12,565 nucleotides of DNA, from assembly GCA_963922495.1 (NCBI GenBank), contig CAWUIH010000048.1:1-12565 (forward strand), read 5' to 3'. The notes under the pieces were generated by a model that worked only from the letters and a program-made list of their open reading frames with translations, did no database searches and was not told the origin of the DNA. Every line of letters starts with the position of its first letter. Position 1 is the first letter of the stretch. Position numbers and translations under genes: made by a program. Shown piece after piece: positions 1 to 6,972 of this stretch. This DNA comes from CAWUIH01 sp963922495 (lineage in GTDB: Bacteria; Pseudomonadota; Gammaproteobacteria; Coxiellales; Coxiellaceae).

Positions 1-54
1 GGATTTAGGGTCAAATTTGTCGATTTAAAGCCTGTGGAAATCGGTGTTGAATAA
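1..54 (+). CDS. possible C-terminal end of a plus-strand gene (partial)
   Basis: Frame 1 is open from the window edge to a TAA at 52-54 and would give 17 residues ending in VEIGVE. It would converge on gpsA. The stretch is too short to assign a family, and an open frame of this length can occur by chance. The only argument for it is that the reading is protein-like (GFRVKFVDLKP) and that the next 170 bases look non-coding. Confidence 0.3.
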   Translation, partial: GFRVKFVDLKPVEIGVE

Positions 55-59
55 ACCCA

Positions 60-79
60 GAAAAAGCGCTTCGCACTTT
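60..79 (-). terminator. weak candidate terminator after gpsA
   Basis: On the minus strand the sequence AAAGTGCGAAGCGCTTT (79 to 63) folds into a 7-pair stem with one U-G wobble and a GAA loop, and two more T follow. The U tract is short and the hairpin sits about 145 bases beyond the gpsA stop, so this is a tentative end for the rhodanese-grxC-secB-gpsA transcript. Confidence 0.3.
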
Positions 80-198
80 ACTACATAACGATTAGGGCAG
101 ACACTAACTCGCTTTTCTACCAACAAGCAATTTAGCTAGTATGGCTGGCTATCTGCCGCTCTCTGGTAAGTATGACAAAATCAGATAATGAACTTATC

Positions 199-228
199 GT
201 GATCAATAAATTTTTACAACTTGATCAC
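199..228. repeat. inverted repeat over the gpsA stop codon
   Basis: GTGATCAA (199-206) and its exact reverse complement TTGATCAC (221-228) flank a 14-base AT-rich loop. The right arm covers the gpsA stop (225-227). In gpsA mRNA it could form an 8-pair hairpin that protects the 3' end, but no T run follows in the direction of transcription, so it is not a classic intrinsic terminator. Confidence 0.4.
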
Positions 229-1226
229 TCATTTTTAAGGCTGCGATTCAGAAGCTCATCGACTGCATGCTGCGGATCGAGCCCATCGTAAATAATTCTG
301 AATACCTGGTGTGTGATTGGCATTTCAATATGATATTTTTTCGCTAGTTGAAATACTTGCTCGACATTGTGCAATCCCTCAATCACCTGTCCTATTTGAG
401 ATTTAGCACTTTCCTGATCAATACCAGTACCCAGCAGTAATCCAAAACGACGGTTGCGTGATTTATCATCGGTACAAGTCAGCACTAAATCACCTAATCC
501 AGCCAATCCAATGACTGTTTCACTCTGTCCTCCCAACGCCAGCACCAAACGCGACATTTCTGCAAGCCCTCGCGTTATCAGTGCTGCACGAGCATTCGCC
601 CCTAACACCAAACCATCACTAATACCCGTAGCAATCGCCAATACATTTTTGACCGCGCCACAAACCTCCAAACCGACTATATCGTTATTGAGATAAATGC
701 GAAAGCACGCTTGATGGAAGTAGGACAGCAAATCTTGTGCAAAGGTTTTATCGTTACTCGCTAAACTCACTGCCGTAGGCAAGCCATCAGCGACTTCTAA
801 TGCCAAACTCGGCCCGGACAGTATCGCTTGCGGAATTTTTTGGCCAAATTTTTCTTCAACAACATGATTGAGTAGCTTTCCACAGGCAGTAACACCTTTC
901 GTCGCCCAAGCAATACGCAACTTTGGAGTTGCAAAGGGCTTAATGCGTTCGAGCATTTCTGCAAAGGCAAAACTTGGAACTGCAATCAGCACATCCTGGA
1001 CGCCTGATAAACACTGCTGTAAATCAGAAGTAACTTGAAGATTTTCGGGAAAAGGATGATGTGGCAAATAACGGGCATTAACGCGATTTCTATCTATGAT
1101 CCTTGCTCGATCAGCATTTCTGCACCAAAGGCGCACCACTCGTCGATTACGAGCCAACAACAATGCTAGCGCAGTCCCCCATGAACCTGCGCCTAACACG
1201 ATGATGGGCATTTCGCCGGTTTTCAT
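225..1226 (-). CDS. gpsA: NAD(P)H-dependent glycerol-3-phosphate dehydrogenase
   Basis: GpsA reduces dihydroxyacetone phosphate to sn-glycerol-3-phosphate in the cytoplasm and so supplies the backbone for phospholipids. The 333-residue product has the expected length. Its N-terminal Rossmann fold opens with the dinucleotide-binding loop GAGSWGTALA (residues 12-21). SGPSLALEVADG lies near residue 137, and the catalytic-lysine motif GAVKNVLAI places the family lysine at K193. The substrate-binding stretch ANARAALITRG follows. The gene comes 9 bases after secB, as the last gene of the conserved rhodanese-grxC-secB-gpsA cluster; the cysE gene that follows in E. coli is absent here. No clear Shine-Dalgarno precedes the ATG at 1226. 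A second in-frame ATG at 1211 (MPIIVLGAG) would remove five residues and is equally plausible. The function is secure; only the start is uncertain. Confidence 0.97.
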   Translation of the reverse strand: MKTGEMPIIVLGAGSWGTALALLLARNRRVVRLWCRNADRARIIDRNRVNARYLPHHPFPENLQVTSDLQQCLSGVQDVLIAVPSFAFAEMLERIKPFATPKLRIAWATKGVTACGKLLNHVVEEKFGQKIPQAILSGPSLALEVADGLPTAVSLASNDKTFAQDLLSYFHQACFRIYLNNDIVGLEVCGAVKNVLAIATGISDGLVLGANARAALITRGLAEMSRLVLALGGQSETVIGLAGLGDLVLTCTDDKSRNRRFGLLLGTGIDQESAKSQIGQVIEGLHNVEQVFQLAKKYHIEMPITHQVFRIIYDGLDPQHAVDELLNRSLKNE

Positions 1227-1235
1227 ATTAGCTAA

Positions 1236-1736
1236 TTAATGCACGCTACTATTGCTGCTGTCACTAGCATTTGCTGGAACATTAGAACGTTCGTGTTGCT
1301 CATATAATGCATCAAAATTTACTGGTGCCAAATAAAGCTGCGGGAATCCACCCTGAATAGTGACGTCAGTGATTGCTTGACGCGCATAAGGATACAAAAT
1401 ATTCGGACAGAAACTACCTAACATGGGACGCATTTGCTCTTTAGGAAATTTTTTCAAAATAAAAATACCAGCTTGATGAACCTCAGCCAAAAAAACGGTA
1501 TCTTCTTTCATCTTGACAGTGACAGTCACTGTTAAAATCACTTCATGATTGCCATCACCTAAATCATTCGCTTTGGTTGAAAGGTCCATATTCAATTCAG
1601 GTTGCCATTGTTCCAAAAATACCTGAGGACTCTTTGGAGCCTCGAATGATAGATCTTTAATATACAGTCGCTGAATTGCAAACTCTGGTTCGGTACTGTC
1701 CGGCTTGGCTTCTGATTTGAGATTTTGATCGGCCAT
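1236..1736 (-). CDS. secB: protein-export chaperone SecB
   Basis: SecB is a cytoplasmic tetrameric chaperone. It holds outer-membrane and periplasmic precursors unfolded and hands them to SecA for Sec-dependent export. The 166-residue product matches the family length. It begins with a polar, disordered-looking leader of about 18 residues, followed by the conserved core AIQRLYIKDLSFEAPKSP, the acidic strand region, and the FCPNILYPYARQAITD and GGFPQLYLAPVNFDALY motifs typical of SecB. The C-terminal tail is Ser/Asn rich. A good ribosome binding site (GGAG, 8 bases before the ATG) supports the start. The gene lies 15 bases after grxC and 9 before gpsA, as in E. coli, so co-transcription is very likely. 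Confidence 0.97.
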   Translation of the reverse strand: MADQNLKSEAKPDSTEPEFAIQRLYIKDLSFEAPKSPQVFLEQWQPELNMDLSTKANDLGDGNHEVILTVTVTVKMKEDTVFLAEVHQAGIFILKKFPKEQMRPMLGSFCPNILYPYARQAITDVTIQGGFPQLYLAPVNFDALYEQHERSNVPANASDSSNSSVH

Positions 1737-1751
1737 AGATAATTCTCCAAT

Positions 1752-2009
1752 TTACTCACTTAATAATTTATCAAGTTCTTTTTTCTGATCGAGTGCCCAT
1801 AAGTCATCAAACCCACCGATTAACCTATCGTTGATAAAGATTTGGGGCACTGTTCTTGCGTTATTTGTTCGCTGTTGCATTTCTTTCCGCTTAACAGGAT
1901 CACTGTCAATGTAATATTCTTCAAAAGCAACACCTTTACGTTGAAGCAACATTTTTGCTCGCACGCAGTAAGAGCAATTTGCAGATGTATATATCTCTAC
2001 TTTTGCCAT
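1752..2009 (-). CDS. grxC: glutaredoxin 3 (GrxC-like), CSYC active site
   Basis: This is a small cytoplasmic glutathione-dependent thiol-disulfide oxidoreductase that reduces protein disulfides and can donate electrons to ribonucleotide reductase. At 85 residues it has the usual size. The active site is CSYC (C12-C15), where E. coli GrxC has CPYC. The cis-proline motif TVPQIFI and the glutathione-binding GGFDDL are both present. The ribosome binding site GGAGGT lies within the last codons of the upstream rhodanese gene, whose stop is 2 bases away, so translation of the pair is probably coupled. Ser in place of Pro within CxxC is seen in some glutaredoxins and usually still allows a dithiol mechanism. 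The family call is firm. Confidence 0.96.
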   Translation of the reverse strand: MAKVEIYTSANCSYCVRAKMLLQRKGVAFEEYYIDSDPVKRKEMQQRTNNARTVPQIFINDRLIGGFDDLWALDQKKELDKLLSE

Positions 2010-2011
2010 GA

Positions 2012-2437
2012 CTATTTTACCTCCGGCATACTAGCACTTTTCCAAGCTTTCATACCACCTCTCATTGAACAAACGTTTTCAAAACCTAACTTATGCAGCC
2101 GTCGCAATACATCAGAAGATCGTTGACCCAAGGCACAAACTAAAATAATATTTTTTTTACGATACTTATTAAAAAGTGTCTGGCTTTGCTGAAATTGCTT
2201 GGCTGGAATGTTAATTGCATTAACAATATGACCTTGTGCAAACTCTTCGGGACTACGAATATCGATAACTATTGCTTTTTGATCGTTAATCATTTTGACC
2301 GCTTCGTGAGAGCTCACAGCAAATCGTGAACCCAATCCCTTGCTGCGTGCTTCAACGACGATTAAAACAACGAACGCTATTACAAACAGCGCCACTACTG
2401 GCCAATGCCGCACAATGAAAGGTAATAATTTATCCAT
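2012..2437 (-). CDS. yibN: membrane-anchored rhodanese-like protein (YibN-like)
   Basis: This is a single-domain rhodanese tethered to the inner membrane. From the ATG at 2437 it has 141 residues. A hydrophobic helix spans about residues 10-28, followed by a short basic linker. The rhodanese domain includes IVIDIRSPEEFAQGHIVNAINIP and the active-site loop CALGQR, with the candidate persulfide cysteine at C101. CxxxxR is the normal six-residue rhodanese loop, so sulfurtransferase activity is possible; the natural substrate is unknown. A GTG at 2446 would add three residues. Neither start has a good Shine-Dalgarno, and I prefer the ATG. The position directly before grxC-secB-gpsA matches yibN in E. 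coli, and the membrane topology agrees. The sulfur and thiol chemistry fits its glutaredoxin neighbour, but a functional link is inference. Confidence 0.9.
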   Translation of the reverse strand: MDKLLPFIVRHWPVVALFVIAFVVLIVVEARSKGLGSRFAVSSHEAVKMINDQKAIVIDIRSPEEFAQGHIVNAINIPAKQFQQSQTLFNKYRKKNIILVCALGQRSSDVLRRLHKLGFENVCSMRGGMKAWKSASMPEVK

Positions 2438-2469
2438 TTCTATCACATAAGCTTACAAAAGAATGAAAT

Positions 2470-2475
2470 AGTATA
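2470..2475 (-). promoter_or_regulatory. candidate -10 box for the rhodanese-grxC-secB-gpsA operon
   Basis: The minus strand reads TATACT, a 5 of 6 match to the sigma-70 -10 box. It would place a start of transcription about 25 bases before the ATG at 2437. No good -35 box lies 16-18 bases upstream, so this is a weak call, supported mainly by its position at the head of the operon. Confidence 0.3.
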
Positions 2476-2551
2476 CTGGAATTTTTGATATAAAACGAGT
2501 TTCGAAGATTACGCAAGCAAGTTCCTTCAACATGCTGTAAATAAAAGAATT

Positions 2552-4495
2552 TTATTTGACGCGCAATCTCGCAGCATGCTTGATTGCGAGTGCTATTGAC
2601 TTTTCATGCATAGGAATATCCAAGACGGTAGTATAAAAACTATACTCGCTCTCCAATGCCTGCTGCATGTTTTCTGCTTGACGAAAACCGTGACCTTCAT
2701 TGGGAAACGTTACATAAGCATAAGGAATCTTGTTTTGATCCATTGCGGACATCATCGCTTCAGCCTGTGATGGCGGCACAACTTTATCCTGCAAGCCTTG
2801 CAAAAAAATAATCGGACAATTTAAGTGCTCAGTGTGGTTGATCGGTGATCTCAATGCATAGGTTTCTTTTTGTTGCGGATAAGGACCAACCAGTTTATTT
2901 AAATACTCTGCCTCGAATTTATGGGTGTCACTCAGCAATCCCAATAAGTCAACGACTCCATAATAACTTGCCCCTACTGCAAAGATATTGTAAAAAGTTA
3001 ATGCACATAACACTGTAAATCCACCTGCACTACTTCCACGAATAATTAATCTATTTACATCAACTAAACCTTTTGCAACAAGGTATTTTGCACCTCTGAC
3101 GCAATCGGCAACGTCGACCACACCCCACTGACCATTTAGACTCTCACGGTAGGCTCTGCCATAGCCGGTGCTACCACTGTAATTCACATCCAAAACACCA
3201 AAGCCGCGGCTGGTCCAATATTGAATTTTCAAGCTCAATCCCGTATTAGTTGCTGCAGTGGGGCCTCCGTGACAAATGACGATTAACGGTGGTTTTTCAT
3301 TCTTTGGGGCACAGTAATCAGAATTTTGCGGTGGATAATAAAAGCCATGCGCTTGCTGATTTCGGTTTGAAGGAAAATCAATCGCTTGCGCAATCGATAA
3401 ATATTTTTTTTCAATTCTACTTTCTGTACTATTTTTCAGTATAGTATATTGCTTAGTATCAATATGATACTTGATTAATTTAGAGCTCTCATATGGAGAA
3501 CTGGCGATAAAAAATAATTGGTTTTGATCAACAGCGATGTAAGGCCAAAAACTACAAAACTCGGTGTCAATTGCTTTAAATTGATTATTTTCTATCAAGC
3601 CAATCTGACCAACACCACTATCGGTGATTGTAACAGCAATTCGATTGTTCGAGAGAAAATCATAATTTTTTACCCCAAAAATCCACGGTGGGTAGGCACA
3701 CTCTGCTGGAATTTCACAAACACACTGAATATTACCATCGTAAGCAACGTATAAATTAGACCTTCCACTGCGGTCGGATAAAAAATACAAATCGTCGTTT
3801 TTATTCCAACGAGGTTGTGATACAGCTTCGTCCGCAGCACCGGCTATTTTTTTTGGTTGAGTCAATCTGGAATCTGAATCAATTAGGGCAGTCCACAATT
3901 CACTACTATCCCACGGCATATTGGGCAAATTCCAACTAATCCACGCAATCCGATCACCACGTGGATTAATGGCGATACTCGAATAGAAATCGCACCCTTC
4001 GACAAGCACCTTTATTTCCTGACTACCGTTGGTTGCCACCGCAACAATTTCATTAATAACACCTTGTTGCATATGACGCTCACGAACGCCAATCCAGTAT
4101 TTATTGTTTGGGGTCACCACACCATCAGCGTAGCGATGACTTTTGGGTTGGGGCGGTTCGGGAGTGAGTGGTACGATATCATCGCCAACCTGACGATACA
4201 GCCGCTGATCATGGTCATTACTGAAATAAATAACGCCGTATTTCACGGTATAACAACCACCACCGTATTCATGCACACGACTACCCAATGAATACCCAGG
4301 AAGAGTCAGCGGAACAATTTTCCGGTTTTTATCACGACACATGATGACCTGACGACCTTTTTCCTGTGGTCGGCGTTCCAACCAATATAATAGATGTTCA
4401 TCGCTGATAATCTCTGAAAAATTGACTGCAGCTCCTCCCACCATTGCTGCTGAAATCGGCGACATCCAGGTGCCGTATGGGGCGGTTACTGTCAT
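2552..4495 (-). CDS. S9-family serine peptidase (prolyl oligopeptidase / acylaminoacyl-peptidase type)
   Basis: This is a 647-residue alpha/beta-hydrolase peptidase of the S9 (prolyl oligopeptidase) family, probably cytoplasmic because no signal peptide is visible. Residues 1 to about 370 form a region with repeated hydrophobic/WxxD-like strands, read as the beta-propeller that screens substrates by size (for example WNKNDDLYFLSDRSGRSNLY near 230-249). The catalytic domain follows: the oxyanion stretch CHGGPT at 408-413, YSGSTGYGR at 439-447, the nucleophile S489 in GSSAGG, the acid D570 in GLQDKVVP, and the base H602 in NEGHGF. The full triad is present, so the enzyme should be active on short peptides. 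The order of domains and length suit the acylaminoacyl/dipeptidyl peptidase (S9C-like) branch, but substrate specificity cannot be read from sequence. It has its own promoter and lies between ruvA and the rhodanese operon. Confidence 0.93.
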   Translation of the reverse strand: MTVTAPYGTWMSPISAAMVGGAAVNFSEIISDEHLLYWLERRPQEKGRQVIMCRDKNRKIVPLTLPGYSLGSRVHEYGGGCYTVKYGVIYFSNDHDQRLYRQVGDDIVPLTPEPPQPKSHRYADGVVTPNNKYWIGVRERHMQQGVINEIVAVATNGSQEIKVLVEGCDFYSSIAINPRGDRIAWISWNLPNMPWDSSELWTALIDSDSRLTQPKKIAGAADEAVSQPRWNKNDDLYFLSDRSGRSNLYVAYDGNIQCVCEIPAECAYPPWIFGVKNYDFLSNNRIAVTITDSGVGQIGLIENNQFKAIDTEFCSFWPYIAVDQNQLFFIASSPYESSKLIKYHIDTKQYTILKNSTESRIEKKYLSIAQAIDFPSNRNQQAHGFYYPPQNSDYCAPKNEKPPLIVICHGGPTAATNTGLSLKIQYWTSRGFGVLDVNYSGSTGYGRAYRESLNGQWGVVDVADCVRGAKYLVAKGLVDVNRLIIRGSSAGGFTVLCALTFYNIFAVGASYYGVVDLLGLLSDTHKFEAEYLNKLVGPYPQQKETYALRSPINHTEHLNCPIIFLQGLQDKVVPPSQAEAMMSAMDQNKIPYAYVTFPNEGHGFRQAENMQQALESEYSFYTTVLDIPMHEKSIALAIKHAARLRVK

Positions 4496-4518
4496 GATAT
4501 TAGACTCAAAGACCTTAA

Positions 4519-4547
4519 TTTATAACGACTGGATGCTAAAATGCAAA
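4519..4547 (-). promoter_or_regulatory. sigma-70-type promoter of the S9 peptidase gene
   Basis: On the minus strand, TTTGCA (4547-4542, 4 of 6) is followed after exactly 17 bases by TATAAA (4524-4519, 5 of 6). Transcription would start about 17 bases before the ATG at 4495. The -35 box lies inside the loop of the inverted repeat at 4532-4558. Confidence 0.5.
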
Positions 4548-4558
4548 TTATTAGCATC
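4532..4558. repeat. inverted repeat around the S9 peptidase -35 box
   Basis: GATGCTAA (4532-4539) and its perfect reverse complement TTAGCATC (4551-4558) are separated by 11 bases that contain the predicted -35 box. No T run follows in the minus direction, so it is poor as a terminator for ruvA. The half-site spacing (19 bases centre to centre, close to two helical turns) would suit a dimeric DNA-binding regulator. Confidence 0.45.
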
Positions 4559-4578
4559 ACTCAAAAAATAGAACACTG

Positions 4579-5160
4579 TTAAGTCATCTGTTTCAAAGCA
4601 TGACGTATCAATTCTTCGCTGCTTAAATCGGGATTTTTTACGCGGTTAATCGCTTTTTGTGCCTCTTTAGACTTATAACCCAAGGCAACCAGTGCATCGA
4701 TGGCATCGTTTTCCTGTTGGTTACTGCTAAGGATGCTACTATCCACTGTGGTATCCCATTTACTGAGTGCATCTTTCATTTCCATTATGAGCCGTTCCGC
4801 TGTTTTTTTGCCAATACCAGGAACAGCAGTTAATCGCGCAGCGTCCTGACTATTAACATACTGAATAAATTCTTGCGGTTGAATACCTGACAAAATAGTA
4901 ATCGCTAATTTAGGTCCTACTCCGTTAACTTTAATTAATGCACGAAATAAGCTACGATCGGCCTCAGAATGAAAACCAAACAAGGTATGTGCATCTTCAC
5001 GAATAATTAAATGCGTGTACAGTGTGATCTTTTCATTAATATTGGGCAAATGAAAAAAGGTATTCATGGGTGCAGATATTTCATACCCAATACCACCGAC
5101 ATCAATTATCAAAAAAGGCGGTTTTTTTTCGAGTAAAATACCAGTAATTCGGGCGATCAT
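4579..5160 (-). CDS. ruvA: Holliday junction branch-migration protein RuvA
   Basis: RuvA binds four-way Holliday junctions as a tetramer and loads the RuvB motor for branch migration during recombinational repair. The 193-residue product has the usual length: an N-terminal OB-fold domain (MIARITGILLEKKPPFLIID), two helix-hairpin-helix elements (VNGVGPKLAITIL and VPGIGKKTAERLI) that hold the junction, and a C-terminal RuvB-binding domain (DAIDALVALGYKSKEAQKAI). I chose the ATG at 5160 because GGAG lies 7 bases upstream and the protein then starts at the usual MI.RITG; a TTG at 5166 would add two residues but leaves only two or three bases to the GGAG. It starts 2 bases after the ruvC stop. The usual next gene, ruvB, is absent; an S9 peptidase with its own promoter follows instead. 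Confidence 0.97.
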   Translation of the reverse strand: MIARITGILLEKKPPFLIIDVGGIGYEISAPMNTFFHLPNINEKITLYTHLIIREDAHTLFGFHSEADRSLFRALIKVNGVGPKLAITILSGIQPQEFIQYVNSQDAARLTAVPGIGKKTAERLIMEMKDALSKWDTTVDSSILSSNQQENDAIDALVALGYKSKEAQKAINRVKNPDLSSEELIRHALKQMT

Positions 5161-5162
5161 TA

Positions 5163-5669
5163 TCAATCTCCTTCAGCGTGATAAACACGAGAATTAAAAC
5201 GCTGTGACGTAGCATGGCATAGCGCAATGGCTAATGCATCCGCCGCATCTGGCGTTGGGGTTTTCGTCAAACGCAATAATGCACGCACCATTTGCTGTAT
5301 TTGCAATTTCGTTGCGGCACCATAGCCAACAACTGCTTGTTTTACCTGGCGTGCACTATATTCAGCAATTGGCAATGCAAATGTTGATAATGCCACTAAT
5401 GCGGCACCACGCGCTTGCCCGAGTTTTAAAGCTGCTTGATGATTATGAAACGTAAACACTTGCTCAATTGCTGCTTGTTGCGGTTGGTATTCCATCAATA
5501 TATTTTTAAGACCCGCATCAATTTCTTGCAAACGCTCATGTAAGGTAGCTGATTTTGTACGAATATGCCCATGAGCAACGTGTCTTTGATGACTCCCTGT
5601 CACAGCAACGATGCCGTATCCAGTGATACGCGAACCTGGATCAATCCCGATAATAATGGTTTGTTCCAT
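5163..5669 (-). CDS. ruvC: crossover junction endodeoxyribonuclease RuvC
   Basis: RuvC is the dimeric resolvase that nicks Holliday junctions symmetrically, working with RuvAB. The product has 168 residues, normal for the family. All four acidic metal ligands can be placed: D10 (GIDPGSRITGYGI), E69 (IEQVFTFHN), and D141 and D144 (PDAADALAIALCH), each offset by three from the E. coli D7/E66/D138/D141 set. The ATG at 5669 has AGGG 7 bases upstream; a TTG at 5672 would add one residue. The gene follows yebC after 14 bases and precedes ruvA by 2, so yebC-ruvC-ruvA is one operon. Confidence 0.97.
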   Translation of the reverse strand: MEQTIIIGIDPGSRITGYGIVAVTGSHQRHVAHGHIRTKSATLHERLQEIDAGLKNILMEYQPQQAAIEQVFTFHNHQAALKLGQARGAALVALSTFALPIAEYSARQVKQAVVGYGAATKLQIQQMVRALLRLTKTPTPDAADALAIALCHATSQRFNSRVYHAEGD

Positions 5670-5683
5670 CAAACAACCCTGAT

Positions 5684-6418
5684 CTATAAAACATCGTCCG
5701 GTAAGTCAGCATTGGAATAAACGTTTTGCACATCATCCAAATCTTCAAGCATATCACTCAGTCGCATCATTTTCTCTGCACTTTCTTGGTCAAGTTTAAT
5801 TTCAGTCGCAGCCATCATTACAATTTCAGCATTGTCTGGAGTTAATTTTGCTTGTTTAAGTGCATCGATTACAGCTGCAAACGCATTAGGATCCGTGGTG
5901 ACATCAATCGAAGCATCATCGTTGACAACAATATCATTCGCGCCTGCTTCCAATACGATCTCCATAATTTTTTCTTCATCAGTGTGATCAACAAAAGTTA
6001 TTAATCCGGTTTTGGTGAATAAATAAGATACCGAACCATCTGTCCCCAAGTTACCACCGCATTTAGTAAACGCATGGCGCACCTCAGCGACTGTACGGTT
6101 TTTATTATCGGTGAGACAATCCACCATCACAGCGACGCCATTGGGACCGTAACCCTCATAACGCACTTCCATGAGGTTATCACTGTCATCACCTCCAGCA
6201 CCACGCTTGATAGCCCGTTGAATCGTATCCTTGGGCATATTAGCAGTAAACGCTTTATCTATCGCCAAACGCAAACGTGGGTTGGAGTCAGGATCACCAC
6301 CACCCATCTTAGCAGCAACCGTGATCTCTCGAATCAGTTTTGTGAAAATTTTACCGCGTTTGGCATCTTGCCGCGCTTTGGTGTGTTTGATATTTGCCCA
6401 CTTACTATGTCCAGCCAT
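5684..6418 (-). CDS. yebC: YebC/PmpR-family protein
   Basis: This is a 244-residue cytoplasmic protein of the YebC/PmpR (TACO1-like) family. Members have been described as DNA-binding transcriptional regulators, and more recent work links the family to translation of difficult, proline-rich sequences. The N-terminus MAGHSKWANIKHTKARQDA is diagnostic. Next come GGGDPDSNPRLRLAIDKA, the NMPKDTIQRAIKRG segment and YEGYGPNGVAVMVDCLTDN; the C-terminal domain ends in an acidic tail (DLEDLDDVQNVYSNADLPDD). Full length with no defects. A strong ribosome binding site (GAGG, about 8 bases before the ATG) supports the start. It heads the yebC-ruvC-ruvA operon, a frequent arrangement in gammaproteobacteria, where aspS often lies just upstream; here an accessory pocket separates the two. 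Confidence 0.96.
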   Translation of the reverse strand: MAGHSKWANIKHTKARQDAKRGKIFTKLIREITVAAKMGGGDPDSNPRLRLAIDKAFTANMPKDTIQRAIKRGAGGDDSDNLMEVRYEGYGPNGVAVMVDCLTDNKNRTVAEVRHAFTKCGGNLGTDGSVSYLFTKTGLITFVDHTDEEKIMEIVLEAGANDIVVNDDASIDVTTDPNAFAAVIDALKQAKLTPDNAEIVMMAATEIKLDQESAEKMMRLSDMLEDLDDVQNVYSNADLPDDVL

Positions 6419-6444
6419 ACAACTACCTCTTCATTTGAGGCCTG

Positions 6445-6474
6445 ATAGTACCATAAATAGCCCTGATTTATGAA
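6445..6474 (-). promoter_or_regulatory. promoter of yebC-ruvC-ruvA
   Basis: The minus strand carries TGGTACTAT, an extended -10 box (TGn plus TACTAT at 6450-6445). TTCATA (6474-6469, 4 of 6) lies 18 bases upstream as a -35 box. The start of transcription would fall about 20 bases before the yebC ATG. The placement makes sense because the gene upstream is a decayed remnant. Confidence 0.45.
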
Positions 6475-6518
6475 AACGACTGTTGGTAGCCAAAGTATTT
6501 ACATTTAGCTCTTCAAGG

Positions 6519-6941
6519 TCAGTCATCTTCGTAATTTGAGACACCAATGTCATCGGAACAACTTTGGTTTACACTCCAATACAAAAGATAACTCTCATCG
6601 TTTTCAGTGATTGTTGACTCGACAGTGGTCAATATATTCGGACGAAGCCCATAGCTGCTTTTTCTAAGTTCAATAAAATCATGGTGCAATTTCCAGTCAA
6701 CCATAAGATCTATTTTTATACTGAGAGAAGTGCGATAATGACAAGAGCTAACGTCAGCAGCGTGGTGAATATATTTTTTTATAGTTTCAATAACAGTATA
6801 ATTTTCAAACAAGCTGCCATGTAACAGCGCTTGCTCAAATAAAGCTTTATTTTTAGTACCGACAAAATACGATACCAGCTCGGTAGCGTAAAAATAGATT
6901 TTAGATCTTTTAGTGGGACGTTCACTTAATGATGTTAATAG
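6519..6941 (-). pseudogene. 3' remnant of a DUF4143-containing AAA (AAA_14) ATPase
   Basis: Reading the minus frame up to the stop at 6942-6944 gives 140 codons that match the C-terminal DUF4143 domain of ATP-binding proteins with an AAA_14 N-terminal half. The family pattern 'RP.KRPKIYFYDTGL..YLLG' appears as ERPTKRSKIYFYATELVSYFVG (7-28, split by the damaged D and G), 'GALFENFVVSEL' as GSLFENYTVIET, 'YWR...G.EIDLLI' as HYRTSLSIKIDLMV, and 'IEIKSS' as ELRKSS. The P-loop half (some 200 or more residues) is missing, no ATG start exists (only a TTG at 6812, inside the domain), and key positions are changed (YD to YA, TG to TE, EID to KID). I therefore read it as decayed, not as a small gene. 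The intact family is common in bacterial accessory regions, with poorly known function. Family assignment is from recalled consensus. Confidence 0.72.
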
Positions 6942-6972
6942 TTAAGCAAGGCAACACAATGGAGGGAAGGAA

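Noticed and set aside
55..224. Possible small RNA or tRNA downstream of gpsA
   Set aside because: No T-loop (GGTTCRA) pattern or acceptor stem could be found; only the weak hairpins already listed.
2531..2579. AT hairpin AAATAAAA-GAA-TTTTATTT at the S9 peptidase stop, with outer CATGCTG/CAGCATG arms
   Set aside because: The stem is entirely A/T and overlaps the stop codon, and the outer arms are spaced unevenly, so it is unlikely to be a working terminator.
5161..5166. TTG start for RuvA overlapping the ruvC stop
   Set aside because: The ATG at 5160 has the better Shine-Dalgarno spacing and gives the usual RuvA N-terminus.
6074..6473. Plus-strand frames opposite yebC
   Set aside because: Shadows of yebC, which matches its family over the whole length.
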